Shown: in pieces, positions 1-7,900 of the stretch
How positions within the stretch are numbered: position 1 is the first letter of the stretch
How the letters are laid out: each line of letters starts with the position of its first letter
Source of the DNA: Pseudomonas sp. MPC6
GTDB lineage: Bacteria; Pseudomonadota; Gammaproteobacteria; Pseudomonadales; Pseudomonadaceae
Length of the DNA: 64,000 nucleotides
Direction of reading: 5' to 3'
Assembly: GCF_006094435.1 (NCBI RefSeq)
Contig: NZ_CP034783.1
Location: 4,305,001 to 4,369,000, forward strand
The notes under the pieces: generated by a model
Seen by the model: only the letters and a program-made list of their open reading frames with translations
The model's database searches: none
Told to the model about the DNA's origin: nothing
Translations under genes and position numbers: made by a program

Positions 1-41
1 GGCCTGAAAGCCGTGTTGATCTCAATAGCGTCCGCCTGAAA

Positions 42-1145
42 TCATTTCCCCGCCGCCGTCTTGAACTTGGTCCAGGTTCGCATGCGCGCCCGCATGTCGG
101 ACTGGGGGATGTCCTTGCCGGGAATCAGCCGGGCATATGTGGCTTCATCGATGTAAATGTCCGGGTTGTCGCGCATGGTCGAATCGACACTTGGGCGAGC
201 CTTGGCGTTGGAGGTCGGGTAGCCGGTGAAGTTGCTGATGGCGGCCATGTTCTCCGCACGCATGACGAAATTGATGAACGCGTAGGCGTATTCCGGATGC
301 CGGGCGTCGACCGGAATCGCCATGGTGTCCATCCACACCGTGGTGCCTTCACGGGGAATGCGGTACTGGAACGCGGTGTTCTTGCCGGCGGAGTCCGCCG
401 CCCGTTGTGCCTGGGTCATGTCGCCGCTGTAGCCGAGCGACAGGCACAGGTTGCCGTTCACCAGGTCGGTCACCGGCTGCGACTGGAACTTGCGGATGTA
501 AGGTCTCAGCTTCAGCAACAGTTCACTCGCCGCCGCCAGGTCTTGCGGCTTTGCGCTACGAGGTTCGCGACCCAGGTAGTTGAGCACCACCGCCAGCACT
601 TCGTCGGGCGAGTCGATCATGGAGATGCCGCAATCGGCAAATTTTGCGGCCAGTTCCGGTTTGAACAGCATGTCCAGGCTGTTGACCGGGGCATCCGCCA
701 AACGCTGTTTGATTTGCCCGGCATTGTAGGTGAGGCCGATGGTCCCCCAGGTGTAGGGGACGGTGGCCTGGCTCGAATGTTCATACTGCGAACGCAGCTT
801 CTGCAGGCCGGGCTCGATGTCACCCAGGGCGGTGAGTCGCGAGCGGTCCAGCGGTTGCAGGCTGCCGGCGCGCATCAAGCGTTCGGCGACGGTGTCGCCC
901 GGGAAGATCAGGTCATACCCGCTGCCACCGGCGAGCATTTTGGCTTCCAGCGTCTCACTGCCATCCATGACGTCGTAGATTACCTTGATCCCGGTTTCGG
1001 CAGTGAACCGGCTGAGGGTGTCCTCGGCGAAATAGTCGGCCCAGTTGTACAGCCTGAGGGTCTTCTCATCCGCGTGCAGCACCGGCAGGGTACAGCCGAG
1101 CGCCAGGCCCAGGGCGCCGCTCAACAGCGTGTTGATCCTGTGCAT
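42..1145 (-). CDS. Polyamine-type ABC transporter substrate-binding protein
   Basis: This 367-residue protein belongs to the PotD/PotF/SpuD family of periplasmic polyamine-binding proteins. Residues 1-25 look like a signal peptide (basic MHR, hydrophobic stretch, cleavage near VLHA), and the mature part begins with the family's LRLYNWADYF motif. It would capture putrescine, agmatine or a related amine for an ABC importer, but no cognate permease or ATPase sits beside it. It is the last gene of an aguA-aguB-binding-protein run, starting 1 nt beyond the aguB stop, so co-transcription is likely. The family is clear. The ligand is inferred from the neighbours only. Confidence 0.88.
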   Translation of the reverse strand: MHRINTLLSGALGLALGCTLPVLHADEKTLRLYNWADYFAEDTLSRFTAETGIKVIYDVMDGSETLEAKMLAGGSGYDLIFPGDTVAERLMRAGSLQPLDRSRLTALGDIEPGLQKLRSQYEHSSQATVPYTWGTIGLTYNAGQIKQRLADAPVNSLDMLFKPELAAKFADCGISMIDSPDEVLAVVLNYLGREPRSAKPQDLAAASELLLKLRPYIRKFQSQPVTDLVNGNLCLSLGYSGDMTQAQRAADSAGKNTAFQYRIPREGTTVWMDTMAIPVDARHPEYAYAFINFVMRAENMAAISNFTGYPTSNAKARPSVDSTMRDNPDIYIDEATYARLIPGKDIPQSDMRARMRTWTKFKTAAGK

Positions 1146-1146
1146 A

Positions 1147-2055
1147 TCAAACCCCTTGAGTAGTCCAACGTGGATTGAGTTGACGACCGTCCTGAGTCAA
1201 TAACGCGCCGTACATCTCCGGGCGACGGTCGCGGTAGATTCCCCAGCTGCGGCGTTCTTCGCCCATGGCCGCCAGGTCCAGGCTGTGCACCAGCACGCCA
1301 GTACTGTCGCGGTCGGTCTCGGCGAGCAACTGGCCCTTGTGATTGCAGATGAAGGACGAGCCATAGAAGCTCATGTGCAGGGCAGGATCAGTGGTGGCCA
1401 CCTCGCGGCCGACGCGGTTGGCTGCCACTACCGGCAGTAGATTGGCGGCAGCGTGACCGCGCATGGTTATCTGCCAGTGGTCACGGGAATCCAGCGTTGC
1501 GCAGCCGGGCTCAGAGCCGATGGCGGTGGGAAACAGCAAGACTTCAGCGCCCATCAACGCCAGGCAGCGAGCGGTCTCGGGGAACCACTGGTCCCAGCAG
1601 ATCCCCACGCCGAGGCGCCCGAACGCCGTGTCCCAGACACGAAAACCGCTATCGCCAGGGCTGAAGTATTCCTTCTCCTGGTAGCCTATGGCGTTAGGAA
1701 TGTGGGTCTTGCGATACACACCCAGCAGGCGCCCGTCGGCATCAGCCACGCTCAATGAATTGAAACAGGCATTGCCGGCCTTTTCGAACCAGCTCAGCGG
1801 CAGCACCACCCCCAACTCCCTGGCCAGTGCGGCAAAGCGTTTGAGCACCGGGCTGTGCCGATACTCCTCGGCCAAGGCCAGGTGTTTATGGTTTTGCTCA
1901 ATGCAGAAGTACGGTGTGGCAAACAGTTCCTGCAACAAAATGACCTGGGCGCCCTTCCCGGCCGCCTCTCGCACCAGTTGCTCGGCCTGATCGAGATTGT
2001 GTTGCAAGTCCCAGGTGCAGGGCATCTGCGTCGTGGCAATCGTCAGCAAGTTCAT
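1147..2055 (-). CDS. aguB: N-carbamoylputrescine amidase
   Basis: This nitrilase-superfamily amidase hydrolyses N-carbamoylputrescine to putrescine, CO2 and ammonia, the second step of the agmatine deiminase route. The Glu-Lys-Cys triad is visible: Glu43 in LLQELF, Lys in YRKTHIP and Cys in GICWDQWFPE. The start at 2055 (MNLLTIATTQMP) gives 302 residues, the usual family length. The open frame runs further upstream to 2121, but that would overlap aguA. It lies 4 nt after the aguA stop and just before the polyamine-binding protein, which matches the known aguBA pairing in Pseudomonas. Confidence 0.93.
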   Translation of the reverse strand: MNLLTIATTQMPCTWDLQHNLDQAEQLVREAAGKGAQVILLQELFATPYFCIEQNHKHLALAEEYRHSPVLKRFAALARELGVVLPLSWFEKAGNACFNSLSVADADGRLLGVYRKTHIPNAIGYQEKEYFSPGDSGFRVWDTAFGRLGVGICWDQWFPETARCLALMGAEVLLFPTAIGSEPGCATLDSRDHWQITMRGHAAANLLPVVAANRVGREVATTDPALHMSFYGSSFICNHKGQLLAETDRDSTGVLVHSLDLAAMGEERRSWGIYRDRRPEMYGALLTQDGRQLNPRWTTQGV

Positions 2056-2059
2056 GGCT

Positions 2060-3112
2060 TCAAACCCCCACTGACCAGGCGGGCTGTTGCTGGGTGATGC
2101 AATGCACACCGCCACCGCCATGGGCCAGGTGATTGATCCGCACCGGCACCACTTCGCGCCCAGGGAACGCCTGGCTCAATACGCCGGCTGCCACGTTGTC
2201 GGCATCAATACCGTAGGCCGGCATGATGATGGCGTCGTTGGCGATGTAGAAATTGGTGTAGGAGGCGCAGAACACTTCAGCCTCGGTGTCCACGGCATCG
2301 CTGGCTTCATACAATTCGATCAGTTCGAACGGTCGGCCTCGGGCATCGGTGGCCAGCTCCAGCGCGCGACGATTTTCGCGGGCCACTTCGGCATACACCG
2401 ACTGCCGGTCATGGGTGGCGTCCACCAGCAAAACCCCTGGACGGGCGAAAGAGCACACGCCATCGACGTGGCCGTCGGTCATGTCGCCAGTCACATAGTC
2501 CGGATCCCCGGGCAGCCAGATCGTTTTCTTCACCCCCAGCAGACGCGAGAAGATTTCCTCTATCTGCGCCTTGCTCACGCCCGGATTGCGATTGGGGTTG
2601 AGCAATACCGATTCGGTGGTGATCAGCGTGCCTTCGCCGTCGACATGGATGGCCCCGCCTTCATTGCTCAGCGCCGTACCAAAGCACTCCATGCCCAAGT
2701 GATTGAGAGCGCGGCGAGCCAGGCTTTCATCCAGATCGTGAGCTGACTTGCCACCCCAGGCGTTGAAGCGCCAGCTCACCCCGGCCACGCCCTGTTGCGG
2801 GTGACAGATGAAACTCGGGCCGGAGTCCCGGCACCAGCTGTCGTTCACCGCCAGCTCGATCAATTCGATGTTCGGCCCACACAGCGTTTTGGCGCTGGCG
2901 ACAGCAGAAGGATCGATCACCAATTTCACCGGTTCGAAACGGGCGATGGCATTGGCCACTCGAGCGAAGTCCTGTTGCACCTGCGTCAATGTCACACCCC
3001 AACCGGACTCCCAGAGCGCCGTGTTGTGTGGCCAGACCATCCAGGTGGCAGCGTGCCTGACCCACTCGGCCGGCATCATCCAACCACTGTTTCGAACTTT
3101 ATCCTGCTGCAT
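2060..3112 (-). CDS. aguA: Agmatine deiminase
   Basis: This 350-residue enzyme converts agmatine to N-carbamoylputrescine and ammonia. It has the pentein fold signatures of the family: the N-terminal MPAEW with WMVWPHN, the central WCRDSGPSF, the GGAIHVDGEG block, DGHVDG, and the C-terminal GGGGVHCITQQQP with catalytic Cys338. It is the first gene of the aguA-aguB-binding-protein operon. The adjacent divergent regulator is LysR type, not the TetR-type AguR described in P. aeruginosa, so control of the pathway may differ here. Confidence 0.94.
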   Translation of the reverse strand: MQQDKVRNSGWMMPAEWVRHAATWMVWPHNTALWESGWGVTLTQVQQDFARVANAIARFEPVKLVIDPSAVASAKTLCGPNIELIELAVNDSWCRDSGPSFICHPQQGVAGVSWRFNAWGGKSAHDLDESLARRALNHLGMECFGTALSNEGGAIHVDGEGTLITTESVLLNPNRNPGVSKAQIEEIFSRLLGVKKTIWLPGDPDYVTGDMTDGHVDGVCSFARPGVLLVDATHDRQSVYAEVARENRRALELATDARGRPFELIELYEASDAVDTEAEVFCASYTNFYIANDAIIMPAYGIDADNVAAGVLSQAFPGREVVPVRINHLAHGGGGVHCITQQQPAWSVGV

Positions 3113-3246
3113 GACAAGTACCTTTAAGTTAAGTCATTGTGTTCAATGAAAACTGCTTGGGTGGTCCTGGCATGCATGCTACGGCCGTAAAAACAGGCAA
3201 ACAAACGATGGATTTTGCCGACAACTGATTAGAGGAACTTATCTAT
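3113..3246. promoter_or_regulatory. Divergent promoter region aguA / lysR
   Basis: This 134-bp AT-richer gap separates two divergent starts and must hold both promoters. It contains a short GCATGC-centred palindrome near 3171. I see no convincing -35/-10 pair to single out. LysR regulators usually bind such divergent intergenic regions, so control of aguA by the neighbour is an inference. Confidence 0.5.
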
Positions 3247-4116
3247 ATGCTCAAACACTGGCCGCCTCTGAGCACCCTTCGCGGCTTTGAAGCTGCCGCC
3301 CGGCTCGGCAGCTTCCACAAGGCGGCTGACGAGCTGCACCTGACCCAATCGGCGATCAGCCAGCAGATTCGCAGCCTCGAGGCATACCTTGAACAACCCT
3401 TGTTCCATCGAAGCGGACGCAGCGTCAGCCTGACCGATGCCGGGCACGATCTGCTCAGCACCACCCAGGCGTTGCTGCAACAACTGGCCGTCGGCATTCG
3501 CCGGCTGGGGCAGTACCAGAAACCCAACCAGTTGGTCCTCAACACCACCCCGGCGTTCGCCCGTCATTGGCTGTTGCCGCGCCTGGGGGACTTTCGCCGT
3601 GAACATCCGGAAGTAGACCTGTGGATTTTCAGTACCGATGAAGTCCCGGACCTGACCCGCCAGACCATCGACCTCGCGGTGCGCGACGACATCAGTTCCC
3701 AGGCCGAGTGCAGCTTCAAGGTGCTGCACGCCGACCGGCTCTACCCGGCTTGTCACCCGGACCTTTTGACGCTGGCGCGGGAACAGCGCACGACCCTTCA
3801 CGGCGAGCGGGAAATGGACTGGAGTCACTGGGCGGTGGAGGCAGGCATCGATGTCGGCCAGAAAGATCAGGGGCTGAACTTCTCCGATCCCGGCCTGCTG
3901 CAGGACGCCGCGTGTGCGGGGCTCGGTATCGCCTTGGTCAGCCGATTGCTGAGCCAGCAGGCGCTCGCCAATGGCCTGTTGCAACCTTTGGTGGAGCAAT
4001 CCATCCGCGGTCCGAACTGGGCGCTGCTGACCCACCGTGACAGTGAGAACAATGCACTGGCGCGAAGCTTCAGCGAATGGCTGCAGAGTCACCTGGAGGA
4101 TCGCCCGACGGGTTGA
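3247..4116 (+). CDS. LysR-family transcriptional regulator (GcvA-like)
   Basis: This 289-residue LysR regulator has an N-terminal winged helix-turn-helix at about residues 5-65 (FEAAARLGSFHKAADELHLT, then QSAISQQIRSLE). An effector-binding domain starts near residue 95 with the GcvA-like TTPAFARHWLLPRL motif. It is transcribed away from aguA across 134 bp, the classic arrangement for a LysR regulator and its target. The likely role is control of the aguA-aguB-binding-protein operon by agmatine or a derivative. That assignment rests on position alone. Confidence 0.85.
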   Translation: MLKHWPPLSTLRGFEAAARLGSFHKAADELHLTQSAISQQIRSLEAYLEQPLFHRSGRSVSLTDAGHDLLSTTQALLQQLAVGIRRLGQYQKPNQLVLNTTPAFARHWLLPRLGDFRREHPEVDLWIFSTDEVPDLTRQTIDLAVRDDISSQAECSFKVLHADRLYPACHPDLLTLAREQRTTLHGEREMDWSHWAVEAGIDVGQKDQGLNFSDPGLLQDAACAGLGIALVSRLLSQQALANGLLQPLVEQSIRGPNWALLTHRDSENNALARSFSEWLQSHLEDRPTG

Positions 4117-4129
4117 GCCACTGATGTCA

Positions 4130-4570
4130 GGCAGCCTCGACCCTGACATCGCCCTCCTCGTTCAAGACCGGCGGTAGGTCAAGACGATCTGCACGGCCCG
4201 AAAATGCACGGCATAGGCCGCGCGAGACATGTTCGATTCGCTCGCCAGCCCCGCCACCGACCAGGCACGCTGGGGTGCGTTGTGTATTTGCACCAGGGAG
4301 CGCGCCAGCCGCACATCCGCCAGTCCAGCCATCATGCCGGTACGCAATTGCCGATGGTCGAGCAGATGCCTGAACAACAAGATGATCAGTAGTTCGAACA
4401 AGCGATCCAGCGCTGCCTCCCGGCCACAATGCCCGCCTGCCGCCTCATCCAACATCATTTAAGTGTATCGGCCAGCAGCGGCAGCTCATCCAGGGACAAC
4501 ACCCGGATGTCGGGTAACGACGCCGACAACGGGTTATCGACGCCGCCCGAGGGGGCTCAACTCCTGTGTG
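4130..4570 (-). pseudogene. Degraded AraC-family (cupin_6 type) regulator
   Basis: Minus-strand frames carry the pieces of an AraC-type regulator with an N-terminal cupin_6 domain. One frame near 4460-4540 reads NPLSASLPDIRVLSLDE. A second frame (to 4162) reads GREAALDRLFELLIILLFRHLL, then ARSLVQIHNAPQRAWSVAGLA and MSRAAYAVHFRAV, the start of the AraC DNA-binding domain. The pieces lie in different frames, the N-terminal half is gone, and the sequence stops making sense after the first helix-turn-helix. At least one frameshift and truncation at both ends make this a non-functional remnant. Its original target cannot be known. Confidence 0.7.
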
Positions 4571-4664
4571 CAGCCATGCAGTTCGAGCATATCACTGGCA
4601 GCTTTCGATCCCGTTTTGGTGGCAGGCGCTGGATTCCGTTCGTCCACTGGTCGAGATGCCTTGC

Positions 4665-4706
4665 TCTATAGATTCAATATAACTATATTTGAATCTATAG
4701 ATTCAA
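4665..4706. promoter_or_regulatory. Probable operator of the first RES/Xre pair
   Basis: The 13-mer TCTATAGATTCAA occurs at 4665-4677 and again at 4694-4706. The second copy is the right part of a perfect 18-bp palindrome, TTGAATCTATAGATTCAA, at 4689-4706. It sits 15 bp before the antitoxin start, where autoregulated toxin-antitoxin operons bind their antitoxin. The first copy is an imperfect version of the palindrome. Confidence 0.7.
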
Positions 4707-4721
4707 CGTGAGGTATTAAAC

Positions 4722-5126
4722 ATGGCCGTCGCCTTCCAGGAACAGACATTCACCAAGCACCAGTGCGTAACAGGTCTGCGTGCGGCGGTTGGCATTCTCG
4801 AAAAATGGGCCGCGTCCAGCGATCAGGCCTGCCGCATCCTGCGCATTTCCCGCAGCACCTACACCCGCGCCAGGCAGCGCGATCCCGACTGGGCCGTGAC
4901 GCTGGACTCGGACCAGATGCAGCGCATCAGTTTTGTGCTCAACATCCACGCCGCGCTGCGCCTGGTCTTCGACAACCCGGAAAATGTCTACGGGTTTCCA
5001 TCGATGGCCAACGATAACGAGTTTTTCAATGGGCGCAGCCCGCTCGAGATCATGTCCCAGGGCGATATGATTTCCCTGTATGAAACCTTTCGGCGCATTG
5101 ACGTGCTGCGGGGCGCGCAATGGTGA
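4722..5126 (+). CDS. Xre/MbcA/ParS-type antitoxin
   Basis: This 134-residue antitoxin would neutralise the RES toxin encoded next to it. The N-terminal half has a helix-turn-helix-like segment (DQACRILRISRSTYTRAR). The C-terminal half is the toxin-binding ParS/MbcA domain, with LNIHAALRLVFDNPENVYGF and NGRSPLEIMSQGDMISLYETFRRID. A GTGAGG ribosome site precedes the ATG, and the coding region overlaps the toxin start by 7 nt (ATGGTGA). The palindrome just upstream is the likely autoregulatory site. The pairing with a RES protein makes the assignment firm. Confidence 0.88.
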   Translation: MAVAFQEQTFTKHQCVTGLRAAVGILEKWAASSDQACRILRISRSTYTRARQRDPDWAVTLDSDQMQRISFVLNIHAALRLVFDNPENVYGFPSMANDNEFFNGRSPLEIMSQGDMISLYETFRRIDVLRGAQW

Positions 5127-5818
5127 GGCTCGGCGAACTGGCCACGCTTGCCGGCGAGCAGTTACAGGCCTACCGACTGGTCAATTCGAAGTTTCCGCCG
5201 ATCGCATTGTTTGATGATGTCGCCGATGCGGACGAGTTTGAGGTGCTGTATCAGATCCAGGCGTTGACCAATCCCAGGCTGAAAAACGAAATGGGTCACC
5301 TCGAGTTGATTCCACGAGCGCAGATCCCGTTCGGCATTCCTGGCTGTTCTTACGCCACCGCCCCTTTTACCCACGTCAACCCGGCGGGTTCGCGGTTCAG
5401 CGATGGCAGTTTTGGCGTGCTGTATCTGGCGGACTCCATGGAAACGGCGCTGGCCGAAGTCCGGCATCATCAGACGCTGTATTGGTCGAATGTGCCAAGC
5501 CTCAACTACGAGCGGTTTGTTTTCCGCGGACTGTCCTGTTCCTTTGTCGACGAAGCGATGAAGGATGCCGCGGCTATCCCGATGACCGACCCTGTCTATG
5601 CTCCTGACGATTACACCGATTCCCGTCGTCTGGGGCGGTCCGTCAAGGAAGCCGGATGTCCCGGCATTCGCTACAACTCGGTGCGCATGCAGGGCAGTCA
5701 TTGCTGGGCGCTGATGACGCCACGACCGGTGTTATCAGTGATTCAAACGGCGCATTACGAGATGGTCTGGAATGGACAGGTCACCAGTGTCAGCAAGATC
5801 GTAGGAGCTGTCGAGTGA
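5120..5818 (+). CDS. RES-domain toxin (NAD-degrading family)
   Basis: This 232-residue RES-family toxin belongs to a group that depletes cellular NAD+ when not bound by its Xre partner. The conserved active-site pattern is present: Arg92 in SRFSDG, Tyr102 in VLYLAD and Glu113 in TALAEVRHH. A later Ser lies in the RYNSVR segment. It is longer than minimal RES proteins, with about 85 residues before the core. It is translationally coupled to the antitoxin through a 7-nt overlap. The last codons and the stop are supplied by a REP-like repeat that starts at 5801, so the C-terminus has been remodelled by a repeat element. Confidence 0.88.
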   Translation: MVRLGELATLAGEQLQAYRLVNSKFPPIALFDDVADADEFEVLYQIQALTNPRLKNEMGHLELIPRAQIPFGIPGCSYATAPFTHVNPAGSRFSDGSFGVLYLADSMETALAEVRHHQTLYWSNVPSLNYERFVFRGLSCSFVDEAMKDAAAIPMTDPVYAPDDYTDSRRLGRSVKEAGCPGIRYNSVRMQGSHCWALMTPRPVLSVIQTAHYEMVWNGQVTSVSKIVGAVE

Positions 5819-5846
5819 AGCGAGGCTGCGATCTTTTGATCTTGCC
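5801..5846. repeat. REP-like element (type A), copy 1
   Basis: This 46-bp element matches 32179-32224 with four mismatches clustered in the middle. It begins GTAGGAGCTGTC and ends GATCTTTTGATCTTGCC. It overlaps the 3' end of the RES toxin gene and supplies its stop codon. Confidence 0.8.
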
Positions 5847-5852
5847 GTTGCC

Positions 5853-5900
5853 TTTGCCTTTGCCTTTGCCTTTGCCTTTGCCTTTGCCTTTGCCTTTGCC
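5853..5900. repeat. Hexanucleotide microsatellite (TTTGCC) x 8
   Basis: Eight perfect tandem copies of TTTGCC are flanked by a partial copy (TTGCC at 5848-5852). The array lies between two different REP-type sequences, just beyond the RES toxin stop. Copy number is expected to vary by replication slippage. It is outside any gene I can support, although one frame would read a Leu-Pro repeat. Confidence 0.95.
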
Positions 5901-5901
5901 G

Positions 5902-5981
5902 AAGGTCTCAGGGGGCGACGCGTTTATTCAGAAATAAACGCGTTATCGTTGACGTCCATCGCGAGCAAGCTTGCTCCTACA
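5902..5981. repeat. Partial REPIN (type B)
   Basis: From GGTCT at about 5905 through CATCGCGAGCAAGCTTGCTC to TCCTAC at 5980 it parallels the complete REPIN at 59680-59778. The left REP half is missing and is replaced by the type A REP and microsatellite. The right REP hairpin (GCGAGCAAGCTTGCTC) is intact. Confidence 0.75.
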
Positions 5982-6020
5982 GCGAAGGCGTCCTCATGGG
6001 CGATGCAAGTCTTGAGGCAG

Positions 6021-6048
6021 CCTTCGCCGGCAAGCCGGGCTCCCACAG
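6021..6048. repeat. Single REP element (type C-like)
   Basis: CCTTCGCCGGCAAGCCGGGC followed by TCCCACAG is a solitary REP with a GCCGGCAAGCCGGC-type hairpin. It resembles the arms of the REPIN at 9541-9630. It lies downstream of the truncated TPR gene. Confidence 0.65.
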
Positions 6049-6077
6049 GATTTGTGTAGGCCTGTCGGTTCCGGGCA

Positions 6078-7106
6078 TCAGTTGCAACAACGCTCCCCCA
6101 CCCGACAGAAACACGATGCCGTGATCTGCACATCAGCCCGGGCCATCGCCAGGTCGAGTCGCGTCTGTGCAGCGGCCGCTTCCGCATCCCGGCCCAGCCG
6201 TTTCAGGCATTCCACATAACCGTGCAGGCTCCACACATTGTCCAGATGCCAGGCCGCGCGGCTGAGGGTGTTGTCCAGCCCCAGATCGGCGCGGTAGGCC
6301 TGCAAGGCGTCTTCCACCCTGCCCTGCTCCAGCAACAGTGCGCCCAGCGCATGCCGCACCGGTTGCATCCAGCCCCATGGCTCGTCGTAGGGCAGGTTGT
6401 CGTCCAGCGCCAGCGCCTGGCGCAAGTGGGCAAAGGCGCTGTCGTAGTTGCCTTTGCGGTACTCGATTTCCCCGCTGAGCATCGCGCCGGCCACCGCCAG
6501 GATGTCGATGCAGGTGTTGTTGAAGACGTAGCGGGTTGCCGGCACCCGGGTCAGGGCATTGCGGAAAAATTGCTGTTCGGTTTCTGCCGCGGCGACATGC
6601 CCGCAGGCGGCGTGCGCCACGCCCCTGGCGTAATGCAGCATGGCCGTGGTCACGCAGTACAGCGCCTGGTCGTTCGGCAACGGGATGGCGAGGATGTCCT
6701 GCCATTTGCCGAAGCGTATCTGCACATGGACCTTCATCGAAACGAAGCCTTCCAGCCAGTCGGCCATGGGCGGCTGTTCCACGCGCAGCAGTTCTTCGCG
6801 GATCGTCGCCTGCAGTTGCTCGGCGGCTTCCAGGGCCGGTCGGTACTGGCCGAGGAACATCGCCGAATAGAGTTTGAAGTGGTAATTGTGGCAACGGTAC
6901 AGGGTGTAGAAGTTGAGCGGGCCTTCCTGTTCCAGGTATCGGCTGTCGGCCTGGATCGCCCGGCTGTTGGTGATCATCGCGCCACGGTAATCACCGCAGA
7001 GCACGTCGATGTGCGACGGCATATGGCGCAGATGCCCGGCGGTGCTGGCTGAGCGGTGGAGCCGACGACAGGCCAGGTACGGTCGAGGACGATGAAACCT
7101 GCTCAT
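6078..7106 (-). pseudogene. TPR-repeat protein, N-terminally truncated
   Basis: This is the C-terminal part of a tetratricopeptide-repeat protein of the family containing AGHLxHMPSHIDVLCGDY. From there the match runs to the end: NFYTLYRCHNYHFKLYSAMF, PPMADWLEGF, ALDDNLPYDEPWGW, LLEQGRVEDALQAYRADLGL and a final SCFCR. Family members as I know them are about 550 residues; roughly the first 200 are missing, and the neighbouring cupin gene starts only 175 bp upstream. The first 25 or so residues of the open frame do not resemble the family. It is probably a non-functional remnant, although the repeats themselves remain open. Confidence 0.65.
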
Positions 7107-7281
7107 ATCACAGGGGCAACGGACGGTCTTGGATGACGCGTTTCATCACCAGGGTGAAGGTCAGTCGCTGGACGTCGGGTTAGCTGGAACGCACCTTTGC
7201 GAGTACAGGGAGTCATAGAAAACATGCCTCGTTCGTAACGACTTCACCACGCTGGCATTGCCAGGTTCTGGAGGTTTCCCA
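7107..7281. promoter_or_regulatory. Upstream region of the cupin gene
   Basis: This 175-bp non-coding stretch separates the TPR remnant from the cupin gene. A good ribosome site (GGAGG at 7270-7274) precedes the ATG at 7282. No promoter consensus or operator stood out. Confidence 0.4.
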
Positions 7282-7818
7282 ATGGCCAATTCGCAAGCTG
7301 TAGCGACTCCCGCACAACCGCTGTTGCTCGAGCGCAACGGCTGGGTCCCCAACAACCCGCGCCTGCCGGTGCTCATTTACCCCAAGGCCATTGCCGTCCA
7401 GGGCAGCGACCCGGCCGCACTGTTCGAGAAGATTTTCAACGCCAATGGCTGGCCACCGCAATGGCGCTACGGCGTGTACAACTACCACCACTACCATACC
7501 GAAGGCCATGAAGTGCTTGGCATCGGCAGCGGCCACGCCCGCCTGATGTTGGGCGGGCCGCTGGGTCATGTGTTGGAGGTCGGCCCGGGCGATGTGTTGT
7601 TGCTGCCAGCGGGCACCGGCCATTGCAACCTGGAATCCAGCGACGACTTTCTGGTGGTCGGCGCGTACCCGCCGGGGCAGCACGCCGATATCTGTCGCGA
7701 GGCGCCGACCGCCGCGCAACTGGCGAGCATCGACGCGCTGCCAATTCCCCACCGGGACCCGGTGCAAGGTGTGGACGGTGCGGTAGGCCAGTATTGGGTC
7801 AGTCAGCGTCAGCAATGA
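7282..7818 (+). CDS. Cupin-domain protein
   Basis: This 178-residue single-domain cupin has the metal-site motif spread over YNYHHYHTEGHEVLGIGSG (two histidines and a glutamate plus a later histidine). The second cupin motif follows in GDVLLLPAGTGHCNLESSDD. The start at 7282 (MANSQAVATP) is chosen for its GGAGG site; an in-frame ATG at 7258 lacks one. Proteins of this type are usually small metal-dependent dioxygenases, isomerases or sensor proteins. It is convergent with the permease gene and in no operon, so its substrate is unknown. Confidence 0.8.
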   Translation: MANSQAVATPAQPLLLERNGWVPNNPRLPVLIYPKAIAVQGSDPAALFEKIFNANGWPPQWRYGVYNYHHYHTEGHEVLGIGSGHARLMLGGPLGHVLEVGPGDVLLLPAGTGHCNLESSDDFLVVGAYPPGQHADICREAPTAAQLASIDALPIPHRDPVQGVDGAVGQYWVSQRQQ

Positions 7819-7900
7819 AAATCCCGGGGGCCGAACGCTCATTGACCGCGCTACTGGCGTCCAGCCTCAATCGGGCCCAAGGCAGTCAATCCGGTTTGAC

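Noticed and set aside
1..41. Possible 3' feature at the left window edge
   Set aside because: 41 bp beyond the binding-protein stop shows no hairpin or gene sequence that I can support.
5848..5900. Possible CRISPR-like array
   Set aside because: The unit is 6 bp with no spacers, so it is a simple microsatellite. No cas genes are present.
5656..5937. Plus-strand frame containing a Leu-Pro repeat
   Set aside because: The repeat is simply the translation of the (TTTGCC)n microsatellite; no ribosome site, and it overlaps the RES toxin.
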